A stretch of DNA of 7,076 nt from NCBI GenBank assembly GCA_937982605.1, contig CALJLC010000318.1, positions 1 to 7,076 of the forward strand, in the 5' to 3' direction. The notes under the pieces are model-generated. The model did no database searches, was not told where the DNA came from, and saw nothing but the letters and a program-made list of their open reading frames with translations. Source of the DNA: an uncultured Gemmatimonadales bacterium (GTDB taxonomy: Bacteria > Gemmatimonadota > Gemmatimonadetes > Longimicrobiales > Gaopeijiaceae). Of this stretch, positions 1-6,423 are shown piece after piece. A program made the translations under genes and the position numbers. How positions within the stretch are numbered: the stretch's first letter is position 1; each line of letters opens with the position of its first letter.

Positions 1-129
1 GGCGTCGGCGGGGTCCCGAGAGCGGCGTCCCGAGCCGGGCCTGCGCCGCGAGGCAACGTTTCGGCGGCCCGGCAGTATCACACTCCTGGATGGCCGAACG
101 AGGGACACCGCCGGGTTCTCCGGAGCCGC

Positions 130-159
130 TTGACCGGTCGCGGAAGGAACCTGTAGGTT
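130..159 (+). promoter_or_regulatory. Possible sigma-70-like promoter for the small secreted protein
   Basis: A TTGACC hexamer at 130-135 is followed after 18 bases by TAGGTT at 154-159. The first matches the -35 consensus at five of six positions and the second is a weak -10. It lies about 90 bases upstream of the ATG at 246. A second -35-like hexamer, TTGACG at 208-213, has no convincing -10 partner. In DNA this GC-rich such matches can arise by chance, so this is only a candidate. Confidence 0.2.
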
Positions 160-235
160 GGAACCAGAGGGCCGTGCGCCCCCCTTGAATCACCCCTTGG
201 AGCGCGATTGACGCTTAGCTACTGCACAGTTGTGC

Positions 236-240
236 GGAGG
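236..240 (+). promoter_or_regulatory. Shine-Dalgarno site for the gene at 246
   Basis: GGAGG sits five bases before the ATG at 246. This is the clearest ribosome binding site in the window. It fixes the start of the small secreted protein and rules out the overlapping frame starting at 230. Confidence 0.75.
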
Positions 241-245
241 CCCCG

Positions 246-695
246 ATGAGACGCTTGCTCGGCGTCTTGTCCGTCCTCCTTCTCCTCCTCTGCTCCGCCC
301 CGTCCCTCTACGCCCAGGACGTGGGTGGTGCCACGCAGGGTGGGCAGGGGAACGGATTAGAGCTCGGACCGAACTACCCGAACCCGTTCAATCCGGAGAC
401 GACGATCCCCTTCACGCTGGGGGAGGATCTGTTCGTCGACGGGCGTCCTGTCGTCGTCACGATCCGCATCTTCAACATCCTGACGCAGCTCGTGGCCCAT
501 CCCGTCGCGCTCCGGCATCCCTCGGGTGAGGGTGTGCCCGTGGACCGGCTCGAGTACACGCAGCCCGGGCGCCACGAGGCGTTCTGGGACGGGGTGGACC
601 AGATGGGACGCCAGGTGGCGTCCGGCATCTACCTCATGCAGCTCGCGGTCAACGGACACCGACCGCTGACGCGCAAGATCATCGTCCTGAAGTAG
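246..695 (+). CDS. Small secreted protein: signal peptide plus T9SS type A/FlgD-like sorting domain
   Basis: This is a 149-residue exported protein. Residues 1-24 form a signal peptide: MRR, a Leu-rich core, then SLYAQD with cleavage likely after Ala. The mature part begins with a short Gly/Gln-rich stretch. From about residue 40 comes the hallmark NYPNPFNPETTIPF, as in the Por-secretion C-terminal sorting and FlgD Ig-like domain families. Later come a beta-strand pair (VTIRIFNILTQLV), the loop WDGVDQMGRQVASGIYLMQL, and a closing RKIIVLK strand. These are the usual elements of the roughly 80-100-residue domain, with an insert near residues 82-100. In the family the domain normally sits at the end of a large exported protein and directs secretion or anchoring. 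Here there is no passenger, so the role is unknown. The start is supported by GGAGG at 236-240. It is convergent with the EIIA gene. Confidence 0.85.
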   Translation: MRRLLGVLSVLLLLLCSAPSLYAQDVGGATQGGQGNGLELGPNYPNPFNPETTIPFTLGEDLFVDGRPVVVTIRIFNILTQLVAHPVALRHPSGEGVPVDRLEYTQPGRHEAFWDGVDQMGRQVASGIYLMQLAVNGHRPLTRKIIVLK

Positions 696-744
696 CTCCG
701 AGCGCGGTCGCGCCGGAGCGAACGCCGCGATGGCCCCCGCGGCG
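695..744. terminator. Paired hairpins in the convergent gap (possible bidirectional terminator)
   Basis: Two hairpins fill the gap between the genes ending at 695 (+) and 756 (-). The first has stem GCTCCG 695-700 with CGGAGC 714-719. Inside it, one bulged A precedes a second stem, GCGC 702-705 with GCGC 710-713, closed by a GGTC loop. The second has CGCCGCG 723-729 pairing perfectly with CGCGGCG 738-744. Neither has a U-tract, so they are not classic intrinsic terminators. Their position suggests they end transcription or protect the 3' ends of both converging mRNAs. Confidence 0.4.
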
Positions 745-755
745 GCGACCCTCCG

Positions 756-1208
756 TCAGGGCGCCTTCTCGTGGAGGAGCTTCAGGAACTGCTCGACCGT
801 CTCCAGCTCCAGCAGTCGCCTCGGCACGTCGGGGTCCTTGGCGAACTGCGCGATCTTGCCGAGCACCGGGAGGTACTGGTTCGAGACCTCGAGCGGGGGC
901 GCGATGATGAGGAAGAGGTTGTGGACCGGGGCGCCGTCGATGGCGTTGAAGTCGAGGCCTCCAGGCTTCCGGCCGTAAGCCAGGCGGAGCCTCGTCCCCA
1001 GTAGGGAGCGGCAGGGCGGTATGGCGATGCCCTTGCCGATCCCCGTCGAGCCGAGGTTCTCCCGACGCTTCAGCGTCTTGAAGAGGGTGGTCTCGGACTT
1101 CGGGTCGAGTCCTAGGAGCCCCACGAGCTCCTGCAGGGCGTCTTCCTTCGTATCGGACTCCAGATCGAGCTTCACGACCTCGTCGGTGAACAGCTCCCTG
1201 AGTCTCAT
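756..1208 (-). CDS. PtsN-like PTS EIIA domain protein lacking the phospho-histidine
   Basis: This 150-residue, single-domain protein is the right length for stand-alone EIIA (PtsN/EIIANtr, mannitol-fructose family). The N-terminus (LRELFTDEVVKLDLES then KEDALQELVGLL) matches the family's first strand and helix. The signature region reads GSTGIGKGIAIPPCRS, followed by GLDFNAIDGAPVHNLFLIIAPP; both are characteristic. In active members the motif is GIAIPH, and that His takes phosphate from HPr/NPr. Here residue 65 is Pro (codon CCC, 1014-1016). The second conserved His, usually in an 'HL' pair near residue 112, appears as Tyr112-Leu113. Phosphotransfer is therefore unlikely by known family chemistry, and a regulatory, binding-only role is inferred. 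No HPr, EI or permease gene is nearby. The start is backed by GGGAG seven bases upstream. It is divergent from the dus gene. I leave the symbol blank because function may differ from ptsN. Confidence 0.85.
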   Translation of the reverse strand: MRLRELFTDEVVKLDLESDTKEDALQELVGLLGLDPKSETTLFKTLKRRENLGSTGIGKGIAIPPCRSLLGTRLRLAYGRKPGGLDFNAIDGAPVHNLFLIIAPPLEVSNQYLPVLGKIAQFAKDPDVPRRLLELETVEQFLKLLHEKAP

Positions 1209-1215
1209 CGTGGAT

Positions 1216-1220
1216 CTCCC
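1216..1220 (-). promoter_or_regulatory. Shine-Dalgarno site for the EIIA-like gene
   Basis: On the minus strand GGGAG lies seven bases before the ATG whose first base is 1208. It supports that start codon. Confidence 0.6.
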
Positions 1221-1343
1221 GCGACGGTTCGCGTCCTACGGTCGGAGGGGCCGCCGATGATACGAAGCTTCCGCGGTCCGGTCACCCCCTCCGTACCCCT
1301 CGAGCGCCCGTCGGGTCGGAGCGGGGCGCGCGGTGTGCTTCCC

Positions 1344-1372
1344 TTCATCCCCGCAGGGCTCCCGCCTAGCTT
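1344..1372 (+). promoter_or_regulatory. Possible promoter giving a leaderless dus mRNA
   Basis: TAGCTT at 1367-1372 resembles a -10 box and ends six bases before the ATG at 1379. A weak -35-like TTCATC lies at 1344-1349 with a 17-base spacer. No Shine-Dalgarno precedes this ATG. If the box is real, transcription would start at or next to the A of the ATG. The hexamer matches are modest, so this is a candidate only. Confidence 0.25.
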
Positions 1373-1378
1373 TCCCGC

Positions 1379-2377
1379 ATGTCGAACGACGTCCTCTCGC
1401 TGCTGCGCGGCGACACCGTCCCGCTCTACCTCGCGCCCCAGGCGGGCGTGAGCGAGTCGCCGTTCCGGCGGCTCTGTCGACGCTTCGGCGCGGACGTGCT
1501 GGTGAGCGAGTTCGTGAGCGCGGCCGGCATCGTGATGAACAGCAAGCGCTCGCGAGACTACCTGCGCTTCGACGAGGCCGAGCGGCCGATCGGGATCCAG
1601 ATCTTCGGCGCCGACCCGGCGATGATGGCCGATGCCGCGGCCTTCGTGGCGGAGGTGTACGGGCCCGACTTCATCGACATCAACTTCGGCTGTCCGGTGA
1701 AGAAGGTCGTGAAGCGCAACGGTGGCTCGGGCTGCCTGCGGGACCTCGATCTGGTCGACGCGATCATCCGGGCGGTCGACGACGCCACGACCCTCCCGAC
1801 GACCGTGAAGGTGCGCTCCGGTTTCGACCAGAAGACGCGCGACCCGGTCGCGATCGGCCTTCGCTGCGAGCAGGCGGGCGCCCGGGCGATCTGCCTCCAC
1901 CCGCGTACCCGGTCCGACATGTATTCCGGGGAGGCGCAGTGGTCGGAGATCGCCGCGATGGTCGAGGCGCTCGAGATCCCGGTCATCGGCAACGGAGACG
2001 TCCGCAGCGGCGAGGACGCCCGCCGCATGCGCGACGAGACGGGATGCGCGGCGATCATGATCGCGCGCGGCTCGCACGGAGATCCGTGGACCTTCCGCCA
2101 GGCCCGCGCCGCGCTCGACGGCCTTCCGATCCCGCCCGATCCGGACGTCGACGAGCGCTTCGCGATCTGTCTCGAGCACGCGCGGAACGCCATCGCCTTC
2201 GAGCACAACCCGGAGCGGGCGATCATCGACTTCCGCAAGCACCTCGGCTGGTACACGAAGGGGCTGCCCGACGGCCGCCGCCTGCGCACGGAGCTCTTCC
2301 AGTCCGAGACGCTCGAGGACGTCGAGCGCCTCCTCGAGACGTACCGGGAGCAGCAGCTGGCCGTCGCTCCGGCGTGA
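1379..2377 (+). CDS. dusB: tRNA-dihydrouridine synthase (DusB type)
   Basis: This 332-residue flavoenzyme reduces uridine to dihydrouridine in tRNA, using FMN and NAD(P)H in the cytoplasm. The TIM-barrel landmarks appear in order. LAPQAGVSESPFR (residues 18-30) is the FMN-binding start, with Gln where Met is usual. IGIQIFGADP is at 71-80. DINFGCPVKKVVKRNGGSG (from about 100) carries the candidate catalytic Cys105. Lys144 is in TVKVRSG, His174 is in LHPRTR, GNGDV spans 204-208, and MIARG spans 227-231 (phosphate binding). The C-terminal helical domain follows and ends normally. The length is typical of DusB/nifR3-type enzymes; the exact Dus subclass, and so the modified uridine, is inferred. 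No Shine-Dalgarno is visible before the ATG. The rRNA methyltransferase gene starts 13 bases after the stop, suggesting co-transcription. Confidence 0.93.
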   Translation: MSNDVLSLLRGDTVPLYLAPQAGVSESPFRRLCRRFGADVLVSEFVSAAGIVMNSKRSRDYLRFDEAERPIGIQIFGADPAMMADAAAFVAEVYGPDFIDINFGCPVKKVVKRNGGSGCLRDLDLVDAIIRAVDDATTLPTTVKVRSGFDQKTRDPVAIGLRCEQAGARAICLHPRTRSDMYSGEAQWSEIAAMVEALEIPVIGNGDVRSGEDARRMRDETGCAAIMIARGSHGDPWTFRQARAALDGLPIPPDPDVDERFAICLEHARNAIAFEHNPERAIIDFRKHLGWYTKGLPDGRRLRTELFQSETLEDVERLLETYREQQLAVAPA

Positions 2378-2390
2378 CGTCGCGCCGACC

Positions 2391-3578
2391 GTGACGCTCC
2401 CCGTCGTGCGGCTCGCCCCGCAGGGCGACGGTCCGGCCCGCGGCCGCCATCCGTGGGTCTTCTCCGGGGCGATCGCGCGCGCGGACGACTGCGAGCCGGG
2501 CGCCGAGGTCCGTGTGCTCGACTCCGGGGGCGCCTTCGTGGCGCGCGGCCTCTTCAACCCGCACAGCCAGATCCGGGTGCGCCTCTACCGCTGGCACGAC
2601 GAGCCGCTGGACGACGCCTTCTTCGCCGAGCGCGTGCGGAAGGCCGTCGAGCTGCGCTCGGGGACCCTGGGACTGGGCGATCCGAGGGGCGCGTGCCGCC
2701 TGATCTTCTCCGAAGGCGACGGGCTCTCGGGACTCACCGTCGATCGCTACGGCCCGCATCTGGCGGTTCAGCTCACGAGCCTCGCGCTGCACCGGCGGCT
2801 CGACGCGCTGCTCGACGCCCTGCACGAGACGGTCGAACCGGACTCCATCCTGCTCCGGACGGAGAAGGGGATGGCCGAGGAGGAGGGACTCCTGGTGCGT
2901 GACGGCCCTCTCCGCGGGGATCCGCCCGAGGCCCCGATCGAGGTCGTCGACGGGGGGCTGCGCTTCTCGGTCGATCTGCGCACCGGACACAAGACGGGGT
3001 TCTACCTGGACCAGCGCACCAATCGCGCGCGGGTCGCGGCGTACGCGGAGGGGCGCGAGGTCGCCGACGTGTGCGCGTACACCGGAGGCTTCTCCGTGGC
3101 GACGCTTCGCGCCGGGGCCGCGCACGCCGTCGCCGTCGACTCGTCCGCCTCCGCCCTGGAGCTCGCCGCCGCCAACGCCGTGCTCAACGGCGTCGACGAG
3201 CGTTTCGACCGTGCGCGCGCGAATGCGTTCGAATGGCTGGCGGAGCGAGGGGCCGCGGGCCGACGCTACGGGCTCGTCGTGCTCGATCCGCCCCGCTTCG
3301 CACGCTCACGACGAGGCGTCCGTTCCGCACTGCAGGCGTACCACCGCCTCAACGCGCTCGCGCTCGCGTGCCTCGAGCCCGGTGGCGTGCTCGCCACCTT
3401 CTCCTGCTCCGGTCGAGTCAGCGAGGAGGACTTCCGGGGCGCCCTCGGCCGGGCGGCCGCCGACTCCGGCCGGCCGGTCCGGATCGTGGAGCGGCTCGGG
3501 CAGGCTCCGGACCACCCCGTGGCCGCGACCTGCCCGCAGAGTACGTATCTGAAGGGCTTTCTCTGCCTGGTGGGGTGA
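2391..3578 (+). CDS. rlmI: 23S rRNA (cytosine-5) methyltransferase, RlmI family
   Basis: This 395-residue SAM-dependent RNA methyltransferase is almost the same length as the E. coli RlmI I recall (396), which makes m5C1962 in 23S rRNA. An N-terminal PUA-type RNA-binding domain contains GRHPWVFSGAI (18-28) and VARGLFNPHSQIRVRLY (50-66). A linker domain has CRLIFSEGDGLSGLTVDRYG. TGHKTGFYLDQR (198-209) is a strong RlmI signature. The Rossmann domain follows, with VADVCAYTGGFSVA (SAM motif I, 224-237), VVLDPPRF (286-293) and TFSCSG (346-351), whose Cys349 is the candidate catalytic cysteine. It closes with HPVAATCPQSTYLKGF, also family-typical. The start is GTG at 2391, with no clear Shine-Dalgarno; translational coupling to dus, 13 bases upstream, would explain this. 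The exact target cytosine is inferred from the family. Confidence 0.92.
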   Translation: MTLPVVRLAPQGDGPARGRHPWVFSGAIARADDCEPGAEVRVLDSGGAFVARGLFNPHSQIRVRLYRWHDEPLDDAFFAERVRKAVELRSGTLGLGDPRGACRLIFSEGDGLSGLTVDRYGPHLAVQLTSLALHRRLDALLDALHETVEPDSILLRTEKGMAEEEGLLVRDGPLRGDPPEAPIEVVDGGLRFSVDLRTGHKTGFYLDQRTNRARVAAYAEGREVADVCAYTGGFSVATLRAGAAHAVAVDSSASALELAAANAVLNGVDERFDRARANAFEWLAERGAAGRRYGLVVLDPPRFARSRRGVRSALQAYHRLNALALACLEPGGVLATFSCSGRVSEEDFRGALGRAAADSGRPVRIVERLGQAPDHPVAATCPQSTYLKGFLCLVG

Positions 3579-3681
3579 GGGGCCGCCGCCGCGCAGCGGG
3601 GGTCGGGACGGCGCGGGGGTGTGCAACTCACCCGTGCCCCGTCGTCCCATGGACAGGACGACCCCACCCGGTGCGAGCCCT

Positions 3682-5451
3682 ATGAGACCTGCATCCTCCG
3701 TCGCCTTGCTTCGGATCCTCACCCTGCTCGTCGCGGTGTGTCCGCCCGGGGCGGAGGCGCAGCAGGAGGGGACGGCCGAACCGGACCTGTCCGAGCTCCA
3801 CGAGCTGCAGGCCGACTTCGAGCGGTTTCGGGAGCGCAATACGCCGGTTCAGCGCGAGACGGTGCACGGGTGCGACGAGCGGATCGGGCGCATCTGCATC
3901 TGGTTCGGCGAGGAGGCCGAGCAGGAGTTTCCCGGCGAGCTCAGGCAGGTCCAGCAGGCGCGGGTCGACCTCATCCGGGCCCTGTCCGGCGCGTTCGACG
4001 ACACGCCGCACCGGTGGATCCTCGGCCAGTGGGTGCACTACCTCGTGGAGAACGGGAGCATCCGCGAGGCGGAGCGGGTCGCGCAGGCGTGCGGGATCGA
4101 CGAGCGGTGGTGGTGCGCGGCTCTGCACGGCTACGTGCTCCACGAGCGTGCCGCGTACGTCGAGGCCGAGCGGGCCTTCCGGGGGTCGACCGCCTCGATG
4201 CCGGACGAGCTCCGTGAGGAGTGGACCGCCCTGTCGTACATCGTGCCGGGCGATCTGAGGGAGCAGTTGGAGGACGCCTCGCCCGAGGAGCGGGAGGCTC
4301 TCGTCGAGCGCTTCTGGAGGCTCTCGGATCCGCTCTTCGTCTTCCAGGGCAACGACCGGCTCACCGACCACTACGCGCGGCGCGTCGAGGCGACCAACCG
4401 GCGGGACGCGATCGATCCGCTCGGGATGGAATGGGGCGAGGACCTCGAGGAGACGCTCATCCGGTATGGGATGAACACCGGCTACGGGCGGACGCACGAT
4501 CCGTCGCGGATGATGCGCAACGGCTTCAACGACACCCGGCGCATGGTCGGCTTCCATCACCCCCAGAGCCGTGGATACCTCTTTCCGGAGGAGTTCCTGG
4601 CCTCCCCGTCCGACATTCCGGCGGAGAGCTGGATCACGGCTCCACGCGAGGCGCGCACGTGGTACGCGCCGAGGTACGCGCCCGAGATGCGGGGGCTGGA
4701 GACCCAGGTGGGTCGCTTCCGGCGAGGGAGTCGCATGCTCGTCGTCGGCGCCTATCGTCCGACCGTTCCTTCCGAGGAGTCTCGAGCCGGCTTCGAGCCG
4801 GCCTTCGGGCCGGCCGGGGCCTCGGACCCCATCTCGGCCGCGCTCTTCCTGGTGGACGAGGGCGGGTCGCGCGAGCCGGAGATGGTACGCGGGCGCGACA
4901 CCGAGGGCGTGCTGACGATCGAGACCCGACCCGGACGGTACGTGAGCAGCCTCGAGGTCCTCGACCTCGCGAACCGGCGCGCGTGGCGGGCCCGACAGGG
5001 TGTGGTTCAGGAGCCGCTCATCCGTGGCATGGTCGACGTTTCCGACCTCATGATCCTGAAGGAGGACGCGCCACTGCCGGACTCGCTCCCGGACGCGCTA
5101 CCCCATCTGCGACCCGGGATCCGGATCCACCCCGGGGAGCGCTTCCCGGTCTTCTGGGAGGTGTACGGCCTGGGCGTGCAGGAGCCCGTCCGCGTGACCA
5201 TCGGGTTCAGCGAGGGTCGGCCCGGGTTCCTCACGCGCGTCGGCGACTTCCTCGGCGTGATCGAGCCCGAGGGCGACGTCGACATCACCTTCGACGACAT
5301 GGGGCCCGACCGGGAGCAGACGGTGTCCCGCTCGCTCGAGATCGAGCTGCCCGACCTCGATCCGGGGCCGTACACGCTGCATCTGCGGCTGGAGCTCGCC
5401 GGTCGGGAGCCGCTGACGATCAGCCGGCCGGTGATCGTCGATCGACGCTGA
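3682..5451 (+). CDS. Secreted GWxTD-domain-like protein
   Basis: This is a 589-residue exported protein of unknown function. From the ATG at 3682 there is a signal peptide (MRP, hydrophobic core VALLRILTLLVAV, cleavage near AEA-QQ). In-frame starts at 3619 (GTG) and 3649 (ATG) would add a Pro/Arg-rich extension and fit worse. Residues 35-190 are helical and TPR-like, with two cysteine pairs: CDERIGRIC (64 and 72), and Cys137 with WWC (145). Next come FWRLSDPLFVFQGNDRLTDHYARRV (211-235) and EWGEDLEETLIRYG (250-263). These match the neighbourhood of the GWxTD signature, here degenerate. The C-terminal half looks like beta-sandwich modules: RFPVFWEVYGL and, at the end, LPDLDPGPYTLHLRLEL. Such proteins are common in Gemmatimonadota-like genomes; localisation is probably periplasmic or surface. 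No Shine-Dalgarno is evident, and it lies 103 bases after rlmI. It is convergent with the barrel gene. Confidence 0.8.
   Translation: MRPASSVALLRILTLLVAVCPPGAEAQQEGTAEPDLSELHELQADFERFRERNTPVQRETVHGCDERIGRICIWFGEEAEQEFPGELRQVQQARVDLIRALSGAFDDTPHRWILGQWVHYLVENGSIREAERVAQACGIDERWWCAALHGYVLHERAAYVEAERAFRGSTASMPDELREEWTALSYIVPGDLREQLEDASPEEREALVERFWRLSDPLFVFQGNDRLTDHYARRVEATNRRDAIDPLGMEWGEDLEETLIRYGMNTGYGRTHDPSRMMRNGFNDTRRMVGFHHPQSRGYLFPEEFLASPSDIPAESWITAPREARTWYAPRYAPEMRGLETQVGRFRRGSRMLVVGAYRPTVPSEESRAGFEPAFGPAGASDPISAALFLVDEGGSREPEMVRGRDTEGVLTIETRPGRYVSSLEVLDLANRRAWRARQGVVQEPLIRGMVDVSDLMILKEDAPLPDSLPDALPHLRPGIRIHPGERFPVFWEVYGLGVQEPVRVTIGFSEGRPGFLTRVGDFLGVIEPEGDVDITFDDMGPDREQTVSRSLEIELPDLDPGPYTLHLRLELAGREPLTISRPVIVDRR
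4797..4814 (+). other. Intragenic UUCG-tetraloop hairpin
   Basis: GCCGGCC (4797-4803), TTCG (4804-4807) and GGCCGGC (4808-4814) make a perfect seven-pair stem closed by a UUCG tetraloop, one of the most stable RNA caps. A further GCCGGC at 4786-4791, also followed by TTCG, could compete for the pairing. It lies inside the GWxTD-like gene, where it encodes part of the segment FEPAFGPAG. It may just reflect GC-rich codon use. Confidence 0.5.
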
Positions 5452-5487
5452 GGAGTCCGGCCGAGGCCGCCCGGGCGCGACCCGACG

Positions 5488-6156
5488 TCAGAACCTCCAG
5501 CGGATCCCGACGCGCAGGTCGATCAGGTACTGCCTCGAATCGTACCGGGTGTTGCGACCGATGACGGTGGTGTGGAGGCTCGGCACGATCGCGAAGTGAC
5601 GAGCGATGCCTTCGACCCAGCCGGCCTCCAGGAAGAACCCGACGGACGTCGAGTCGCTCGCGGGGTCGGCCGCGCGTGACGCGGTTCGCTCGAAGGAGTA
5701 GATGAGCACCCCCCACCCGGCGTAGAGCCCCCCGTCCGCGTCCGCGATGATGTCGACGTACGACCCGCCGCCGGCGAAGCCCAGGAACATATCGTACGCG
5801 GGGTCGCTCCCGTCGGTCGGAGCGGCCCGGATCCGGCCCAGCCCCACCTCGAAGTCGAACCAGATCCGCTGGGCCACGTAGAAGCCCGCGCGAAGGCTGC
5901 TTACGGGGCCCGTGGCCAGCCCGGCGCCCGACACGTCGCGCGGAACGGCCGCTCCCGCGTCGACCTGGAGGAGAAACAGGGGTTGGAGGTAGGGGTTCGG
6001 GTCCGGCGCGGAAGTCTCGTCGCCGGGAAGAAACGGTGCGTTCTGGCCGTCCAGCTCCGCAGCGGCGGCGACCGCGAGGAAGAGGCCCAGGGAGTGGAGT
6101 CGCCCGCTTCTCGGCTCGGGGAAGAGTCCCCGGAGCGCGCGCGATGTGCCGAACAT
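5488..6156 (-). CDS. Probable small outer-membrane beta-barrel protein
   Basis: This 222-residue protein is not recognised as a named family. The N-terminus is basic with a hydrophobic stretch at residues 22-34 (SLGLFLAVAAAAE). That is consistent with a signal peptide, although about 20 polar residues precede it, so the true start may lie further in. The mature part alternates short amphipathic strands with Gly-rich turns (SSLRAGFYVAQRIWFDFEVGLG, YDMFLGFAGGGSYVDII, GGLYAGWGVLIYSF, SVGFFLEAGWVEG). It ends YLIDLRVGIRWRF, a terminal aromatic residue as in the beta-signal read by the BAM machinery. Roughly 190 mature residues would suit an eight-stranded barrel, an inference. No Shine-Dalgarno is visible upstream on the minus strand. 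Only 36 bases separate its stop from the convergent GWxTD gene. The ligand or role is unknown. Confidence 0.65.
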   Translation of the reverse strand: MFGTSRALRGLFPEPRSGRLHSLGLFLAVAAAAELDGQNAPFLPGDETSAPDPNPYLQPLFLLQVDAGAAVPRDVSGAGLATGPVSSLRAGFYVAQRIWFDFEVGLGRIRAAPTDGSDPAYDMFLGFAGGGSYVDIIADADGGLYAGWGVLIYSFERTASRAADPASDSTSVGFFLEAGWVEGIARHFAIVPSLHTTVIGRNTRYDSRQYLIDLRVGIRWRF

Positions 6157-6423
6157 GACCGTAGAGAGGGACAGGTGAGCCGAGCGCCTTGCGGCACTCG
6201 GTCCCGCTGATACACTGCGGCGTCCCGCCCGGTCCCGGGTCCGACGGCGCGACCTCGACTCCTCCCGCGCCCGCCGGCCGCCGGGTCGGCGGAAGCGGTG
6301 CGGGGGGCGCCGCGCGAGCGCCTCGGGAAACGGAACGGCCCGAGAGCCGGAGGTGTTATCTTTCGAGCACGGATGTTTGAAAGACCCCGCGCGCCCAGGC
6401 CCTGGCCGAATCGCGCAAGCTAC
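6157..6423. other. Intergenic region upstream of ssrA
   Basis: This stretch of about 267 bases lies between the start of the barrel gene (-) and ssrA (+), and I see no supported gene in it. It should hold the promoters of both. Candidate elements are TTATCT at 6356-6361, a -10-like box that would give tmRNA a 5' leader of about 55 bases, and TTGAAA at 6377-6382, a -35-like box without a convincing -10. Neither is a full match. Confidence 0.35.

Noticed and set aside
13..34. GTCCCGAG repeated at 13-20 and 27-34
   Set aside because: It is too short and too GC-biased to call an operator without a third copy or a regulator.
1..156. Possible 3' end of an upstream gene (frame 1 is open to TAG at 154-156)
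   Set aside because: The translation has no recognisable motif, and open frames of this length are common at this GC content.
1205..2557. 450-residue open frame on the minus strand, covering the dus gene
   Set aside because: It overlaps a clear Dus enzyme in antisense and its translation is Arg/Ala/Asp-rich with no fold-like pattern. High GC removes stop codons from antisense frames.
2223..3125. 300-residue minus-strand frame over the dus/rlmI junction
   Set aside because: It is a shadow of two well-supported genes, with low-complexity Arg/Pro/Ala composition.
3619..3681. Upstream start (GTG 3619 or ATG 3649) for the GWxTD-like protein
   Set aside because: Either would place a Pro/Arg-rich extension before the signal peptide, and neither has a convincing Shine-Dalgarno; ATG 3682 fits the export signal best.
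3628..4560. 310-residue minus-strand frame inside the GWxTD-like gene
   Set aside because: It is antisense to a gene with a signal peptide and family motifs; its composition is that of a GC shadow frame.
4221..5564. 447-residue plus-strand frame overlapping the GWxTD-like gene
   Set aside because: It is Arg/Gly/Pro-rich, has no motifs, and runs through the real stop into the neighbouring gene.
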